Below are positions 42,383 through 43,808 of a DNA stretch of 43,808 nucleotides, in pieces. The translations under genes were made by a program, and so were the position numbers. Source of the stretch: Nitrospiraceae bacterium (lineage in GTDB: Bacteria; Nitrospirota; Thermodesulfovibrionia; Thermodesulfovibrionales; UBA1546); the NCBI GenBank assembly GCA_021373015.1, contig JAJFTJ010000010.1, positions 1 through 43,808 on the forward strand. Reading direction: 5' to 3'. How positions within the stretch are numbered: position 1 is the first letter of the stretch; the number at the start of each line of letters is the position of its first letter. The notes beneath the pieces were generated by a model. It searched no databases, was not told the origin of the DNA, and saw only the letters and a list, made by a program, of their open reading frames with translations.

Positions 42383-43280
42383 TTTATTCAGAAACATAGT
42401 TTATATTGTTATTTTTATTTCATTATTATCCTGCACATCTGATAAACCAGCTGGTTCGTTAACTCCAGAGGGCGAAAAGACAAAAAAAACTCAAAGAAAT
42501 TACTCAATAGAGATAACTCCTTTTGAAGCAGACAAAAACACTATTTTGAATTTGGCTATATATGGATATAATTTGACTGAGGCTAAGGTTGATGTTATTG
42601 AATGGTTTGTAAATGAAACTGCTGATGCATCATCATCGCAATATCAGTTTAATCCAGTCAATGCTAAAAGAGGGGATAATATAAGTGCAAAAGTTGTGAT
42701 TAATGGTAGCCCCCTTTTTTCAAACATTGTAACAATAAAAAATGCTTTACCTATAATTACAGGTGTAGATATTCGCCCAGATATTGTAAATGGAACTCCT
42801 ACGCTTGCAGTTCAAGCTTCTTTTTCTGATGCGGATGAAGATGCGGTAAGCTTAAAATATAAGTGGACAGTTAATGGAGAATATGCAGGCGAAGACAAGA
42901 AAGTTAATGCGGTTCTAAAACGCGGAGACAAAATTTCTGTGCAAATAACTCCCTTTGATGGTGAAAGTTATGGCAAAACTGTTGTTATAGATCGTGAAAT
43001 TTACAACATGCCTCCAATGATAGCTGAAAATAAAGAATATGAATATAATGGAAGAATTTTCAAACATCAGGTCAAGGCTTCTGATCCAGATAACGATAAA
43101 CTAACTTATGAGATAAAAGATTCTCCCGAAGGGATGACAATCAATCCAGATACGGGTTTGATTTTATGGACTGTCCCCAGCGGATTTTCCGGTGATGTTT
43201 CGACCACAGTAATTGTTAAAGACGGGAATGGAGGAGTAGTTTCTAATAATTTATTTTTTAGAATTAAGTTAACACGTTAG
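42372..43280 (+). CDS. Lipoprotein with cadherin/Ig-like domains, pilus-locus partner
   Basis: The 302-residue protein starts MLINLFRNIVYIVIFISLLSC, with lipobox LLSC and lipidated Cys21; the frame extends 11 codons upstream into pilX. Two or three Ig-like strands-rich domains follow: DADEDAVSLKYKWTVNGEY near 155 and a dystroglycan-type cadherin-like domain YNMPPMIAENKEYEYNGRIFKHQVKASDPDNDKLTYEI near 220, with DPDNDKLTYEI-type calcium residues. GLILWTVP is the family marker. It overlaps pilX by 11 bases, so it belongs to the pilY1 operon and may be an outer-membrane anchored adhesin or assembly partner (inference). Confidence 0.8.
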   Translation: MLINLFRNIVYIVIFISLLSCTSDKPAGSLTPEGEKTKKTQRNYSIEITPFEADKNTILNLAIYGYNLTEAKVDVIEWFVNETADASSSQYQFNPVNAKRGDNISAKVVINGSPLFSNIVTIKNALPIITGVDIRPDIVNGTPTLAVQASFSDADEDAVSLKYKWTVNGEYAGEDKKVNAVLKRGDKISVQITPFDGESYGKTVVIDREIYNMPPMIAENKEYEYNGRIFKHQVKASDPDNDKLTYEIKDSPEGMTINPDTGLILWTVPSGFSGDVSTTVIVKDGNGGVVSNNLFFRIKLTR

Positions 43281-43808
43281 TCTTGTTTTTTTGGTGTCCC
43301 CTGCAGTATTTTATGTTCTTCCTCTTGGAGAGAAATGATTTCAGAATTGTATTTTAGTATTTTATCATTAAGTTCTTTTGCTTTTTGTTCGAACTCCCTT
43401 GATTTTCTTATAGATGTGAGTCTGCCTTCTTTCTTCATCTCTTCGTTAAGCTTCTTTTGCTCTGACTTGAGTTGTTCAGCTTTTAACTTAATATCTTCTT
43501 TCTTTTTTATGATACCCTTTAGCTTGCTGTCGGTATCGTCATATTTTTTCCCCTTATCGTATTGCTGTGGTTCTGTTTTTTGGTCATTCTCTTCTGTTAT
43601 CTCAGATGCCGCATTGTTTTTAGTAAGGCTTTTTGTCGTATCTTTAATGCTTTCTATCAGGCTTTTGTCCAGTTCGACTTCGCCGCCGCTTCGGTAGAAT
43701 TTTATTTTACCGTTTATTTCCTTATAATCTTCGACAATAAATTCTCTGCCGTTTTTAAGGATTATTTTAAAGTTGGCAAAAGCTGACGTGCAGATTAAAA
43801 GTACTGCT
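43277..43808 (-). CDS. Exported coiled-coil protein, 5' end beyond the window
   Basis: The minus-strand frame enters from the window edge and reads 176 residues to a stop at 43279-43277. It opens with a signal-peptide end (AVLLICTSAFA). A short beta domain follows (NFKIILKNGREFIVEDYKEINGKIKFYRSGG, then an acidic VELDKSLIESI). Next is a linker rich in Asn/Glu/Gln, and then a lysine/glutamate-rich coiled coil (KKKEDIKLKAEQLKSEQ onward) to the end. Similar layouts occur in periplasmic proteins of unknown role in related bacteria (inference from memory, not a search). The stop overlaps the convergent lipoprotein gene by 4 bases. The true start lies outside the window. Confidence 0.75.
   Translation of the reverse strand, partial: AVLLICTSAFANFKIILKNGREFIVEDYKEINGKIKFYRSGGEVELDKSLIESIKDTTKSLTKNNAASEITEENDQKTEPQQYDKGKKYDDTDSKLKGIIKKKEDIKLKAEQLKSEQKKLNEEMKKEGRLTSIRKSREFEQKAKELNDKILKYNSEIISLQEEEHKILQGTPKKQD

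Noticed and set aside
43335-43697. Hydrophobic Ser/Phe-rich plus-strand frame
   Set aside because: It is the complement of the lysine/glutamate-rich coiled-coil gene on the minus strand.

Overview
The window looks like chromosome from an anaerobic, Gram-negative (two-membrane) bacterium. Evidence includes an outer-membrane porin, an LpxL-type lipid A acyltransferase, a periplasmic quinone-reducing [NiFe] hydrogenase and a type IV pilus minor-pilin/PilY1 locus. Gene content and the moderately AT-rich composition fit a Thermodesulfovibrio-like Nitrospirota or a deltaproteobacterial-type lineage. That placement is inference from gene style, not from a marker gene.

Layout. 20-1084: MoeA-like molybdopterin-binding protein. 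1099-1710: a rearranged tRNA-Ala(GGC) locus with a small GIY-YIG nuclease gene bracketed by a 19-bp duplication of the tRNA 3' end, plus two 95-bp tandem tRNA-derived repeats. 2016-3707: a porin with a strong promoter, a 230-nt structured leader and a terminator. 3747-4686: hemD and tRNA-Arg(CCT). 7192-4694 (minus): lpxL, acyl carrier protein, fabF. 7399-7749: an orphan secreted cysteine-rich protein. 7990-13340 (plus): hypA-hypB-hypF-hypD-hypE. 19457-13341 (minus): hydrogenase small subunit, FeS protein, HybB-like membrane subunit, large subunit, maturation protease, hypC and a small membrane protein. These two blocks converge and together encode a Hyb-type uptake hydrogenase and the six core Hyp factors. 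20388-19858 (minus): unknown four-helix membrane protein. 20496-22789: bioA, an OsmC-like protein and an NTF2-like protein. 24412-22781 (minus): yjbQ, pdxA and a SelW-like selenoprotein with an in-frame UGA that ordinary ORF calling misses. 24694-27253: DUF401 permease-like protein, two zinc-ribbon membrane proteins and a DUF2752 protein. 27362-34946: yajC, HD-domain protein, secD, secF, recJ, rel. 35130-43280: a small secreted protein, pilY1, three prepilin-like minor pilins (GspH/FimT, PilV, PilW), PilX and a lipoprotein. 43808-43277 (minus): a partial secreted coiled-coil protein cut by the window edge.

The most notable observations are the hidden selenoprotein (Cys-x-x-Sec with a bacterial SECIS-like hairpin just after the UGA), the tRNA-Ala/GIY-YIG/tandem-repeat locus, the unrecognised cysteine-rich secreted protein, the modular zinc-ribbon membrane proteins, and several genes whose -10 box sits so close to the ATG, without a Shine-Dalgarno, that leaderless mRNAs are likely. 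No CRISPR array, rRNA, transposase or prophage was seen.
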